DNA of 64,000 nucleotides, from NCBI RefSeq assembly GCF_900129275.1, contig NZ_FQUX01000004.1:310001-374000 (forward strand), read 5' to 3'. Within the stretch, counting starts at the first letter, position 1. Every line of letters starts with the position of its first letter. Under the pieces are notes generated by a model, which saw only the letters and a list, made by a program, of their open reading frames with translations, was not told the DNA's origin and made no database searches. The position numbers and the translations under genes were made by a program. Source of the stretch: Arenibacter palladensis (lineage in GTDB: Bacteria > Bacteroidota > Bacteroidia > Flavobacteriales > Flavobacteriaceae). Below are positions 45,090-53,992 of this stretch, in pieces.

Positions 45090-46172
45090 TCAAAACAGAT
45101 CGTCCAAACGTTTTTTGGTTATGGCCATATGCGATATTTCCCCAAGTAGGGTTACCCCATCTATAAGTTTTGCAAAGCGCTGGTCCTGAGTAAATCCTTT
45201 TTTATAGCGAAGGTATATTTGTTGGATGATTACGGCTATTTTGAATAGTCCATAGACATAATAAAATATAACATCGTTTACTACTTGCCCACTTTTTAGA
45301 CTGTATTGATGCACCACTTCTTCCCTGGAAAGATTACCTGGCAGATGGGTTGGGGTTAGGTTTAACGCCTTCATAAAGTCTGGGTCATTGGGGTTTACCC
45401 AATATCCCAAAGTGGTTCCCAGATCCATCAACGGATTTCCGATGGTAGCCATTTCCCAGTCCAGTACTGCATTTACTTTGGTCCAATCCCGGGGATCCAG
45501 TACCAAATTGTCGTATTTAAAATCGTTATGGATCAGGGAATAGGTTTTGGGTTCCTTGGGCGTATTCTGGCCCAACCATTTGGCCGCAGCTTCAATTCTT
45601 GGTATTTCATCGGTTTTGGATTTGAAATATCGTTTGGTCCAACCTTCAATCTGACGTTGCATATATCCTTCGGGTTTACCAAAATCATCCAAGCCTATTT
45701 CCTTTACATCCAATTGATGAAGTTCAACAAACGTATCCACAAAACTGTTGGATATGCCGCGCATCAGTGCTGTGGACGGAATCATCCCTTCAGGCATTTT
45801 AGCCCTTAGAATTACTCCCTCCACCCGTTCCATCAGGTAGAAGGGGCAGCCTAAAATGGTTTGGTCTTGGCAGTAGAGTATGGGTGCGGGGACTTTGCCG
45901 TAATTGGGTTTTAAGGCCGTTAATATGTCGTATTCACGTTTCATATCGTGTCCGGATTTTATATTGGCCCCAATGGGCGGCCTTCTCAATACATATTCCA
46001 TTTTTCCCAGTTCTACCGAATAGGTAAGGTTGGAATATCCCCTGGGAAATTGGGATACTTTTAAATCGCCCTTGTTGGCAAGGAATTGTTGTAAATAGGA
46101 TTGCAAATTCTCCATTTGTAATTCTTCACCTTTACGGATAACCGTGGATTTATCGTTCCATTTGTTCAACAT
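45090..46172 (-). CDS. APH-like phosphotransferase (ACAD10/11 N-domain / LvaA type)
   Basis: A 360-residue kinase-fold protein. The catalytic loop is His215-Asn-Asp217 with Asn222 ('HNDFKYDN'), and the metal Asp238 is in 'LDWEMATIG'. Family members next to acyl-CoA dehydrogenases (LvaA of levulinate catabolism, the kinase domain of mammalian ACAD10/11) phosphorylate the 4-hydroxyl of 4-hydroxyacyl-CoA. It is the last gene of a five-gene leftward acyl-CoA operon, five bases after the dehydrogenase. Antibiotic phosphorylation is unlikely in this context. Confidence 0.88.
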   Translation of the reverse strand: MLNKWNDKSTVIRKGEELQMENLQSYLQQFLANKGDLKVSQFPRGYSNLTYSVELGKMEYVLRRPPIGANIKSGHDMKREYDILTALKPNYGKVPAPILYCQDQTILGCPFYLMERVEGVILRAKMPEGMIPSTALMRGISNSFVDTFVELHQLDVKEIGLDDFGKPEGYMQRQIEGWTKRYFKSKTDEIPRIEAAAKWLGQNTPKEPKTYSLIHNDFKYDNLVLDPRDWTKVNAVLDWEMATIGNPLMDLGTTLGYWVNPNDPDFMKALNLTPTHLPGNLSREEVVHQYSLKSGQVVNDVIFYYVYGLFKIAVIIQQIYLRYKKGFTQDQRFAKLIDGVTLLGEISHMAITKKRLDDLF

Positions 46173-46177
46173 AAAAC

Positions 46178-47356
46178 TTAAATTCTGTATTCTTTCAAAA
46201 TCTGTCTGGCCAAGCTGCTCATATGCACCTCGTCCGCCCCATCATAAATTCGGGCAGCCCGCTCCTGTCTATAGTAGAATGCCAGGATGGTGTCGTCCGT
46301 TAGGCCTAAGGCCCCATGGACCTGAATTGCCCTGTCCACCACTTTTTGTAGGACATTGGCACAGTAAAATTTAATGATGGAAATTTCTTTTCGTGTTTTA
46401 TAGGCACCTTGAGAATCAATTTTATGAGCAGCATCTTGGATTAATAGTCTTGCTGCATTAATCTCGGCCCTAGATTCGGCTATCCAGTTTTGAACGGTCT
46501 GTTTATCGGCCAATGTCTTACTATGCGCCAATTCCCGGGATACTGCCCGCTGGCACATGAGGTCAAAAGAACGTTCACATATACCCATCCAACGCATACA
46601 ATGGTGGATACGTCCCGGGCCCAACCGTTTTTGGGCAATGGTAAATCCTTCTCCATCTCCTCCAAGGACATTGGTCAATGGGACTTTTACGTTTTGGAAT
46701 TTAATTTCGGAATGACTTTCCCAGCCATTTCCGGTATGCCCCATAACGGGAATGTTTCTGATGAAATCGATACCAGTATTATTGGTGGGGACAATTATTT
46801 GACTAGCCTTTTTATGCGGTTCCGAAGCTTCTGGATTGGTTACCAACATTACAATGGCAAAGGTGGCCCCATCAAAACCTGTTGTAAACCATTTATGACC
46901 GTTTATTATATAGTTGCCATCTTTTTTAAAGGCCATTGTCCCCATATTTACGGGATTGGAGCCGGCAAAATCCGGTTCGGTCATGGCGAAACAACTTCTA
47001 ATATCGCCGGCGAGAAGAGGGTAGAGGTATGCCTCTTTTTGATCCTTGGTTCCGAATTCGATCAATATTTCCATGTTCCCGGCGTCAGGGGCCTGACAAT
47101 TAAAACAATAATGTCCGTAGGGACTGGCACCCAAAATTTCGCTGATTTCCCCGTGCTGGGTATTGGACAGCCCTAAACCCCCGTATTCCTTTGGAATCTG
47201 AGGTAGCCAAAGTCCACGGTCCTTTACTTTTTGGCGTTTTTCATTTAGTTTTGGAAGTTTTTCATCCCAACTACAATTTAAAATCCAAGGTTCCAATGGA
47301 ACAAGTTCCTCCTTAACAAAGGCTTTTATCCTAATTTTTATGTCGTCGAAATTCAT
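46178..47356 (-). CDS. Acyl-CoA dehydrogenase, ACAD10/11-like
   Basis: A 392-residue FAD enzyme with the family motifs 'CFAMTEPDFAGSNP' (122-135) and 'IQVHGALGL' (345-352). At the position of the catalytic Glu of MCAD ('IYEGT') it has Asp372 in 'RIYDGADEVH', which is typical of the ACAD10/11 group. Together with the adjacent APH-like kinase this points to dephosphorylating conversion of 4-phosphoacyl-CoA, not plain alpha,beta-dehydrogenation. It is cytosolic and part of the 45.1-50.4 kb operon. Confidence 0.92.
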   Translation of the reverse strand: MNFDDIKIRIKAFVKEELVPLEPWILNCSWDEKLPKLNEKRQKVKDRGLWLPQIPKEYGGLGLSNTQHGEISEILGASPYGHYCFNCQAPDAGNMEILIEFGTKDQKEAYLYPLLAGDIRSCFAMTEPDFAGSNPVNMGTMAFKKDGNYIINGHKWFTTGFDGATFAIVMLVTNPEASEPHKKASQIIVPTNNTGIDFIRNIPVMGHTGNGWESHSEIKFQNVKVPLTNVLGGDGEGFTIAQKRLGPGRIHHCMRWMGICERSFDLMCQRAVSRELAHSKTLADKQTVQNWIAESRAEINAARLLIQDAAHKIDSQGAYKTRKEISIIKFYCANVLQKVVDRAIQVHGALGLTDDTILAFYYRQERAARIYDGADEVHMSSLARQILKEYRI

Positions 47357-47443
47357 TTGTTTTGCTTTTTGGTAGATCTGGTCTTCATTTATAATCGGCT
47401 CGGGAAATGTTTTGAAAAAGGTAGCACTACCTTCATCAAAGTA

Positions 47444-48778
47444 TTATTTGCCTATAAATTTAGCGGGGCGCTTTTCTAAAAAGGCATTGACACCTTCTGA
47501 AAAATCGCGACTGGCAAACGTGGTAACTTGTTTTTCTGCTTCATAAGCGATGGTGTCATATAGATCATGGCCCATGGCATAGAATATGTCTTCTTTGGTA
47601 ACACCTACGGCCAAGGTAGGAAGTTTGGCCAATTCGTGGGCCCAATTTTTGGCTGTCTTAAGCAATTCGGAGTCCTCACTTACCAATTTATTGGTGAGTC
47701 CAAGATCCAAACATTCTTTAGCCATTATTTTTTTGCCCTCTACGGCTATTTGTAGTGCTTTACTATAACCTATTTGTCTTGCCAAAAGCCAACTACCGCC
47801 ACCGTCAGGACCTAAGCCTATATTGATAAAGGCGTACAACAAAGCACTGTTTTGGGACATTACCCTAAAATCGCAGGCAAGGGCCAGGGAAGCTCCTACT
47901 CCGGCCGCAGTTCCGTTAATTGCCCCTATAATCGGCTTGCGAAGTGTAAAAAGATTACGCATCAAAGGTTGATAGGTGCTGGTAATATATGCCCGGCCTT
48001 CTTCCGGTGTAATCTGGCCAAAGACTGCCATATCCGCACCCGCGCAAAAACCTTTTCCGGCTCCTGTAATAACCACTGCGCGAATGTCATCGTCTTTCCG
48101 GATTTTATTGATGGCGGTGGTAATTCCGTTCACGACATCGTCAGTGACCGCATTGTACCTTGAGGGCCTGTTGAGGGTAATAATTCCAATATCGCCATCC
48201 TTTTCAAATAGAACGCTCTCATCATTGTTGTTTTCAATTTTTTTCGGGATGTCCTTTTTAGGTTCAGAAATTGCTTTCTTACTATTGGGATTTGAATAGA
48301 CTTGGGCAATAAATTCGGCAACGCAGGCCGGTTTTTCCACTCCTTTTAGTTCAAATACAAGCTTTAGTTTGTATTTGCCCCCGCCTTCAAATGGGCTGAA
48401 TTCCATTAAAGATACTCTAGCCCTTAACAAGGCGCCTACCGGGGTCGCATTCATGAACCGTACTTTGTCCAATCCATAATTTACCCCCATTGCAATATCC
48501 TTGATCTTGAGGGTTTCAAAGCAGAATTTTGAAGCTAGGGAAAGGACCAGGAATCCATGGGCTACCGTTTTTTTATAGGGCGAATATTTGGCGGATTTTT
48601 CCGGATCTATGTGAATCCATTGGGTGTCTTCCGTGGTTTTGGCAAATGAGTCGATCATATCCTGGGTTATGGTCATCCAATTGGATATCCCCAATTCCTT
48701 GCCTAGGTAATGGGTCAGATCCGATAGTTGTGGAACTTCTGTGGAATATGCCTTGTTGATTGATTTTTCTTCTGCCAT
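47444..48778 (-). CDS. MaoC-like hydratase fused to a PaaG-like crotonase
   Basis: A 444-residue fusion. Residues about 25-162 form a MaoC hot-dog domain with the hydratase dyad Asp51 and His56 ('DTQWIH'; Gln replaces the usual Asn). A Lys/Glu/Asn-rich linker (163-188) leads to a crotonase domain (190-444). There both hydratase Glu positions are lost ('GVGASLAL', 'YAFINIG'), but the PaaG/isomerase-type Asp325 is present in 'GLGPDGGGSWLL'. It should combine an R-specific enoyl-CoA hydratase with a double-bond isomerase-type activity. It is the third gene of the acyl-CoA operon. Confidence 0.9.
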   Translation of the reverse strand: MAEEKSINKAYSTEVPQLSDLTHYLGKELGISNWMTITQDMIDSFAKTTEDTQWIHIDPEKSAKYSPYKKTVAHGFLVLSLASKFCFETLKIKDIAMGVNYGLDKVRFMNATPVGALLRARVSLMEFSPFEGGGKYKLKLVFELKGVEKPACVAEFIAQVYSNPNSKKAISEPKKDIPKKIENNNDESVLFEKDGDIGIITLNRPSRYNAVTDDVVNGITTAINKIRKDDDIRAVVITGAGKGFCAGADMAVFGQITPEEGRAYITSTYQPLMRNLFTLRKPIIGAINGTAAGVGASLALACDFRVMSQNSALLYAFINIGLGPDGGGSWLLARQIGYSKALQIAVEGKKIMAKECLDLGLTNKLVSEDSELLKTAKNWAHELAKLPTLAVGVTKEDIFYAMGHDLYDTIAYEAEKQVTTFASRDFSEGVNAFLEKRPAKFIGK

Positions 48779-48834
48779 TTGGTTTTTATTAGGTCCTATT
48801 AAATTGTTTGGTAAGTTCTAGCATCGTTCAATTA

Positions 48835-49623
48835 CTAATTAAAACCGCCTGCTATCATGTGTCCTCCATCGGCAGTAAAAACCGATCCGGTACAATAGCT
48901 GGATGCGTTGGAAGCCAAAAAACAGGCCAGGCCGGCCATTTCATCCGGTGTGGCCATTCTTCCTGTCGGTAAATGACGTGTTACTTGATCCAGTATTTTT
49001 TCGTTCTGCCATAAGGCCGAACTGAATTTGGTCTTGATGAGTCCCGGGCATATGGCGTTGGAGCGGATTCCAAATTTGCCCCATTCCACAGCCTGTGATT
49101 TGGTCAACATAATTAATGCCGCCTTACTAACACTGTACAATCCCAATCCAACACTTGGTTTCATTCCTTCTACCGAGGCAATATTGATAATGCTTCCACC
49201 TCCCATTTTTTTCATAATGGGATAACATAGGTTGGCCAACAAGAAAGGGGCCTTGGTATTTATGTCCATTATTTTGTCAAATAGGGCATTCTCCATAGTG
49301 TCCAAGGGACCATAAAACGGATTGGTAGCGGCATTGTTCACTAGAATGTCCACCCCTCCATAGGCATTTACAGTTTCATCGACCAATTTTTTTATTTGGG
49401 CTTCATCTCCAACATGACAGGCAATCCCCAAGGCATCATATCCTTCTTCTTTTAAATTTTTTGCCACTTGGTCAACGGCCTCCTGGCTACGGGAACTAAT
49501 GACCACCTTGGCACCGTATTCCGCTAGCCCTCTTGCAATGGATTCGCCTATACCCTTACTGGCACCTGTAACAATGGCCACTTTATTTTTTAAATCGAAT
49601 TTTTGTTTTATCCTTGTTCGCAT
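48835..49623 (-). CDS. Short-chain dehydrogenase/reductase
   Basis: A 262-residue classical SDR: TGASKGIG (19-26), NNAA, catalytic Ser in 'IINIASVEG', Tyr/Lys as 'YSVSK' (near residue 163), and 'PGLIKTKF'. It resembles DHRS4/glucose-DH-type proteins. In the operon with an APH kinase and an ACAD10/11-like enzyme it could oxidise or reduce a hydroxyacyl-CoA, as LvaD is thought to do. The gene lies 56 bases from the fusion gene. Confidence 0.9.
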   Translation of the reverse strand: MRTRIKQKFDLKNKVAIVTGASKGIGESIARGLAEYGAKVVISSRSQEAVDQVAKNLKEEGYDALGIACHVGDEAQIKKLVDETVNAYGGVDILVNNAATNPFYGPLDTMENALFDKIMDINTKAPFLLANLCYPIMKKMGGGSIINIASVEGMKPSVGLGLYSVSKAALIMLTKSQAVEWGKFGIRSNAICPGLIKTKFSSALWQNEKILDQVTRHLPTGRMATPDEMAGLACFLASNASSYCTGSVFTADGGHMIAGGFN

Positions 49624-49686
49624 TCCACTTGTATATTTAGAGTACCATTTGTGTTGTGTATTTAATGATGGACCAAAAGGCCTGTA

Positions 49687-50430
49687 TTACATGGGCATGG
49701 CACCGCCATTCGCATGCAAGGTATGCCCACTAATAAATCCAGCTTCCTTGGAGGCTAAGAAGAGATAGGCATGCCCCATATCTTCCGGAGTGCCGATTCT
49801 ACCAACAGGAATCATTGAAATCCCAGCCTGTATAACATCTTGAGGCATGGAATCCGTCATTTCAGTTTTAATAAAACCTGGAGCAACGGCATTTACGGTA
49901 ATATTGTATTTGCCAACTTCCCTGCACAGGGAATGTGTAAAACCAACTATAGCCGCCTTACTGGCACTATAGTTGGTCTGTCCAAAGGCGCCTTGGAAGG
50001 CATTCACGGAGGAGGCGGAAATAATTCTGCCATAATTAGCTGCCTTCATATGAGGTACTACAGCTTTGGCGGTGATATACAGGGAATCAACATTTACGTG
50101 CATAACTTGATCCCATTCCTCTCGACTCATTTTTAGGATAGATCGATCCCGAATTATTCCAGCGTTGTTAATGAGTACATCTATTTTTCCATATTCAGAG
50201 ATGAGCTTTGCAACAGCCATGTCAACAGATTCTTGGTTGGAAACATCCACATTTTGGTAGAATATTTTACCGCCGTTTTTGGCAATCTTGTCTGCGGTTT
50301 TCTGACCTTCATCCAGCACATCCCATAAGGCAACAATGGCGCCTTCATTGCAGAAGACTTTACAGATTCCTTCACCTATACCCCTTGCACCGCCGGTAAC
50401 GATCACGACCTGGCCCTCTAGTTTTTTCAT
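49687..50430 (-). CDS. FabG/PhaB-like 3-oxoacyl reductase (SDR)
   Basis: A 247-residue classical SDR with TGGARGIG (12-19), 'NNAGI', Ser in 'RIISASSVNAF', 'YSASK' (near residue 152) and 'PGFIKTEM'. The length and the 'RDRSILKMSREEWDQVMHVNVDS' segment fit acetoacetyl-CoA/3-oxoacyl reductases. It is the first gene of the leftward acyl-CoA operon. Substrate stereochemistry is probably (R), matching the MaoC domain downstream. Confidence 0.9.
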   Translation of the reverse strand: MKKLEGQVVIVTGGARGIGEGICKVFCNEGAIVALWDVLDEGQKTADKIAKNGGKIFYQNVDVSNQESVDMAVAKLISEYGKIDVLINNAGIIRDRSILKMSREEWDQVMHVNVDSLYITAKAVVPHMKAANYGRIISASSVNAFQGAFGQTNYSASKAAIVGFTHSLCREVGKYNITVNAVAPGFIKTEMTDSMPQDVIQAGISMIPVGRIGTPEDMGHAYLFLASKEAGFISGHTLHANGGAMPM

Positions 50431-50607
50431 TTTTATTAATTATATAACTGGTTTTAATTCAGTAATTTAAAAAACTTTGAAGACAAACTCTAATGAAGCA
50501 ACAAGTATTATTGGTAAGGGACAACAATGGTAGTCCCTTGTGGCAATCTGAATAATTAAAAGTTCTAAATTATTTATGGGTTCGTTAAAAACTACTATAA
50601 AATGAAA

Positions 50608-50643
50608 ATACCCTAGAAATCAATGAAATTGATTCTAGGGTAT
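50608..50643 (-). terminator. Terminator of the outer-membrane barrel gene
   Basis: ATACCCTAG...ATCAAT and ATTGAT..CTAGGGTAT form a long stem with a one-base bulge around a short loop, 26 bases after the stop of the leftward gene at 50669. On the minus strand TTTTCATTTTAT follows. Confidence 0.75.
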
Positions 50644-50668
50644 ATGTTGTTTTAATTTTTAATCAGTT

Positions 50669-51139
50669 TTAGAACTGATATCTGATACCTAATGCAATAT
50701 CCAGATCCAGGTCATCGGAATAACTATCATTGAATCCAAGTTCGGGACGGATATCCAAGGATAACAGTAGCGGAAAATCAAAATTACATTCTATTCCTAT
50801 ATCGCCTGCAACCAATGCAAAGGTACCATCTCCACCAGGGGAATCGAAGGAACCAATTCCTGCACCTGCACCTACATACCAGTTAAATAGCCCTTCTATT
50901 GGCATTACCCATTGATAGAGTCCAACCAATTTAAAGGCATCTACATTTTTGGAATCGCGCCAACCTAGGTCAAATTCAAGCCTGTTATTGTCCGATACCG
51001 CTCTTTGATAGGATACCTCCCCACCAAATCCGTCATTGTCCCCAAGTCTTAAACCAAGGGCGTTTTTTGAAATGGATTGGGCATTGGCCGCTACAATTGT
51101 CATTGTTATAACTGTTAAAACACTTAGTATCTTCTTCAT
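50669..51139 (-). CDS. Small outer-membrane beta-barrel protein
   Basis: A 156-residue exported protein with the signal peptide MKKILSVLTVITMTIVAANAQ. The frame extends nine codons further upstream, but ATG 51139 fits the signal peptide. The mature part alternates strands and ends 'DIALGIRYQF' with the terminal aromatic residue of OmpA/OmpW-like eight-strand barrels. Function is unknown. It is monocistronic with its own terminator. Confidence 0.85.
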   Translation of the reverse strand: MKKILSVLTVITMTIVAANAQSISKNALGLRLGDNDGFGGEVSYQRAVSDNNRLEFDLGWRDSKNVDAFKLVGLYQWVMPIEGLFNWYVGAGAGIGSFDSPGGDGTFALVAGDIGIECNFDFPLLLSLDIRPELGFNDSYSDDLDLDIALGIRYQF

Positions 51140-51334
51140 GATTATGACTGTTTTTATTTTATACAATATTAGATATTATTGGGTTACTCCAATGTCCCCA
51201 TCAAAACAAATAATAACTCCATTGGGATTAAAAGGTTGCTCTTTGGAAAAAGTCAATATTTAATTGGGTTGGGGTATTAATTAAGGATGTATGCTCGTAC
51301 TTTGTGAAGAATAGTTTTAATTTTTGAACTGATT

Positions 51335-52906
51335 ATGGCCGACGGCAAACTGAAAAAAAGAATAGTTTGGATCATCACTATTCCAATATTCCTAATATTG
51401 CTTTTGTTTGCCATCCTTCAATGGAGGGCCAAGAGTTATATCGAGAATTTTTTGAGCCAAAAAATACCTGATCATATACATTTGACCTATGGCAAAATTG
51501 AAGTAAACCTCATTAAAGGCTCTGTGGGATTAACTGATGTTGGGTTGGAATTTCTGGATAAGGAAGCCAAAATAACAAAAGCAGGGATGAGGTTGGAAGC
51601 TATTGATCTAAAAGGATTAGGTTATTACCAGGCCTTATTTTGCAACACCATAGATTTTCGTGAAATTCGACTGTTAAGGCCTAAAGCAGAATATTATCAA
51701 GGAGATCATGAAGTTGAAAACGATGGGGTAGTCGCAACTGATAGTGCCAAAGAAAGGACTTTGTCCATTGCACAATTGTCCATTGTGGATGGCGAATTCA
51801 GGCTTATGGCAAAGAGTGCGGATTCCGTAGTTTTTTCTATGGAAAATTTGAATTTTTCCCTTGAAAATCTAAAATTGGATAGGGAGACTATAGAACGGGA
51901 AATACCATTTTCTTATGGGGATTACGATTTGAGTTCGGGAAGGGTTTATGCAGATCTTGGTCCATATGAGGCTTTAACCCTAAGCGGAACAAGTATCAAG
52001 GACAAAGAATTACAAATCAGCAATTTATCCTTGAGATCCAAATATAACAAGGCAACTCTATCCAAAAAATTGGACAAGGAGCATGATTATATAGACTTGA
52101 AAATTCCTGAACTTAAGTTGTCTGGTATGGATTTTGGATTTAATGCTGAACGATTTTTTCTGAACGCTACATCGTTTATTCTCCAAAATCCTAATATGGA
52201 AATATTTCGCGATAAGCTTGTTCAAGATGACTATGAACAAAAAAAATTATACAGTCGCATGTTACGGGAGCTGCCCATAGATCTAAATGTTTCAGAGGTT
52301 ATGGTCAACAATGGATATATTGCATATTCGGAATTGGTGAAAATGGGAACAGTTCCGGGTGAGATTGTATTTGCAGATCTTGAAGCTACGATAAGTAATG
52401 TTTCCAATACCCATGAAAATAGAGAAATGACGGAGATAGAGGCCGTGGCCCAACTTATGGGAGAAGCCCCAATTGAGCTTAGATGGAATTTTGATGTCCA
52501 CAAGGAGAACGATGCATTTTTCGTTTCTGGTGTTGTCAAGAATTTTAAGTCCGAGAGCATTAATCAATTCCTGAGATCCAATCTTCGCACAGAGGCAGAA
52601 GGTGATGTACAAGAGCTTTATTTTACTGTTAGTGGTGATGCAGTTAGTTCTACTGGGGATATGAAGATGAACTATGAGGATTTTCGTTTTACAGTGCTTA
52701 AAAAGGATAGGATGGGTGTAAATAAACTATTGACCTTTGTGGGTAATATTTTCACCAATGACGGCTCCAAAACGGACGAATCGGGCTACAGATATGGGGA
52801 AATATATGCAGAGAGGGATAATACAAAATCGTTCTTTAATTATTTATGGCTCAATGTAATGGACGGGATTGTGAATACCCTTACCGGTGATGGTAAAAAA
52901 GAATAA
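51335..52906 (+). CDS. AsmA/DUF748-like protein
   Basis: A 523-residue protein with one N-terminal membrane helix (about 9-27), followed by a long beta-rich periplasmic region of AsmA/DUF748 type ('YGKIEVNLIKGSVGLTDVGLEF', repeated 'SIAQLSIVDGEF'-like segments, and 'VNNGYIAYSEL'). AsmA-like proteins bridge the periplasm and help move phospholipids or affect outer-membrane assembly. A single-gene unit; a partner is not evident. Confidence 0.85.
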   Translation: MADGKLKKRIVWIITIPIFLILLLFAILQWRAKSYIENFLSQKIPDHIHLTYGKIEVNLIKGSVGLTDVGLEFLDKEAKITKAGMRLEAIDLKGLGYYQALFCNTIDFREIRLLRPKAEYYQGDHEVENDGVVATDSAKERTLSIAQLSIVDGEFRLMAKSADSVVFSMENLNFSLENLKLDRETIEREIPFSYGDYDLSSGRVYADLGPYEALTLSGTSIKDKELQISNLSLRSKYNKATLSKKLDKEHDYIDLKIPELKLSGMDFGFNAERFFLNATSFILQNPNMEIFRDKLVQDDYEQKKLYSRMLRELPIDLNVSEVMVNNGYIAYSELVKMGTVPGEIVFADLEATISNVSNTHENREMTEIEAVAQLMGEAPIELRWNFDVHKENDAFFVSGVVKNFKSESINQFLRSNLRTEAEGDVQELYFTVSGDAVSSTGDMKMNYEDFRFTVLKKDRMGVNKLLTFVGNIFTNDGSKTDESGYRYGEIYAERDNTKSFFNYLWLNVMDGIVNTLTGDGKKE

Positions 52907-53263
52907 TTTTTACTAGGATAAGATTAATGTAAAAATAGAATTGGATATGCTGATTTAGGGAGTTGCTTTTTTGGTGCTGTATAGAATAAGGGTATCCTTT
53001 TAAAGAGCAGATCAAAAATAGCATTATTATAATCCGGGCAGAATACTTATACAGAGCTAAGCTTCTCCTAAACAAATATACACTTACATTGCTATTCCTA
53101 AGGTAGGTTTAGCATCATTCAAAAAGTCTCACAACGGCTGTTTAAATACATCTCTTTAAACCTTACCCAAATAGAGCAAAGCAAAAAATCGTTTGAATCA
53201 ATGTTTCCTTAGAAAACGCCCTAACTTGTTGTTATTAACAAAAAATAAAAATATTTATATATT
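52907..53263. other. Gap upstream of dps
   Basis: No gene is seen in 357 bases. An inverted repeat GTTTAAA-N8-TTTAAAC lies at 53140-53161, about 100 bases before the Dps start. The last 40 bases are very AT-rich. Nothing else is recognised. Confidence 0.5.
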
Positions 53264-53752
53264 ATGGAAACAACACAAGCAACTATCGGAATCAAAAAAG
53301 ACAATAGAAAAGCCGTAGTGGCCATGCTGGGCAAACTTTTGGCGGATGAATATTTGCTGTATACCAAATTGAGGAATGCGCATTGGAATGTAGAGGGAAT
53401 CGATTTCCATACCAAACACGTTTTTTTTGAGGAAGAATACAATAAGATAGAGAAAATTGTAGATGAGGTTGCCGAGAGAATACGTATGCTAGGTTTTTAT
53501 TCTCCGGGGACTTTGAACGAGTTTTTGGAACTTTCACATTTGAAGGATGAAAGTCCAAAAAAGAACGATAGCTCCAGTTTTATGGAAGTTTTATTGGAGG
53601 ACCATAACACCATTATCAAATTCATTAGAAAAAGTATCAGTGAAAATGCAGAGGAGCACAATGATGAAGGTACCGCCGATTTCATAACGGGAATAATGCA
53701 ATTACATGAGCAGATGTCTTGGATGCTCAGGGCTTCCCTGAAAACCTTTTAA
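53264..53752 (+). CDS. dps: Dps-family ferritin-like DNA-protection protein
   Basis: A 162-residue four-helix protein. The inter-subunit ferroxidase residues are visible in 'RNAHWNVEGIDFHTKHVFFEEEYNKIEKIVDEVAERIR' (His, then His/Asp/Glu, residues about 38-76). Dps forms 12-mers that oxidise Fe(II) with H2O2 and protect DNA in starvation. The N-terminus is short, so DNA binding may be weak. It is monocistronic, with a strong terminator. Confidence 0.94.
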   Translation: METTQATIGIKKDNRKAVVAMLGKLLADEYLLYTKLRNAHWNVEGIDFHTKHVFFEEEYNKIEKIVDEVAERIRMLGFYSPGTLNEFLELSHLKDESPKKNDSSSFMEVLLEDHNTIIKFIRKSISENAEEHNDEGTADFITGIMQLHEQMSWMLRASLKTF

Positions 53753-53783
53753 TAGGTACTAGGACCTTTAAACACATTTGACA

Positions 53784-53815
53784 ACGGTAGGAGAATTATC
53801 TCCTGCCGTTTTTTT
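53784..53815 (+). terminator. Rho-independent terminator after dps
   Basis: AACGGTAGGAGA-ATTA-TCTCCTGCCGTT, one mismatch, followed at once by a run of seven T. Textbook form, 32 bases after the stop codon. Confidence 0.9.
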
Positions 53816-53942
53816 GTTGCATTGGATATATGGTTGGTTTTCCCAATGTTGTAAATGAATATTCCGATTAAGGTAGTGGTTAGGGGATAAGGGATTTCTG
53901 TGCGCCAATAAGGATGAAGTTATTTTGAGCTGCTTATAAAGC

Positions 53943-53969
53943 AAAAAAAAACCAGTCTAAAGACTGGTT
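53943..53969 (-). terminator. Rho-independent terminator of the AraC gene
   Basis: On the minus strand AACCAGTCT-TT-AGACTGGTT is a perfect nine-base stem followed by eight T, 24 bases after the stop of the AraC gene. Confidence 0.9.
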
Positions 53970-53992
53970 GTGTAGATAAACTTAGCGATATA

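Noticed and set aside
45090-46172. Aminoglycoside-resistance phosphotransferase
   Set aside because: The APH fold is there, but linkage to an ACAD10/11-like gene and acyl-CoA genes argues for an acyl-CoA kinase.
46490-47176. A 228-codon open frame on the plus strand inside the acyl-CoA dehydrogenase gene
   Set aside because: It is wholly antisense to a convincing ACAD gene, has a composition unlike a real protein and no family resemblance; it is a shadow frame.
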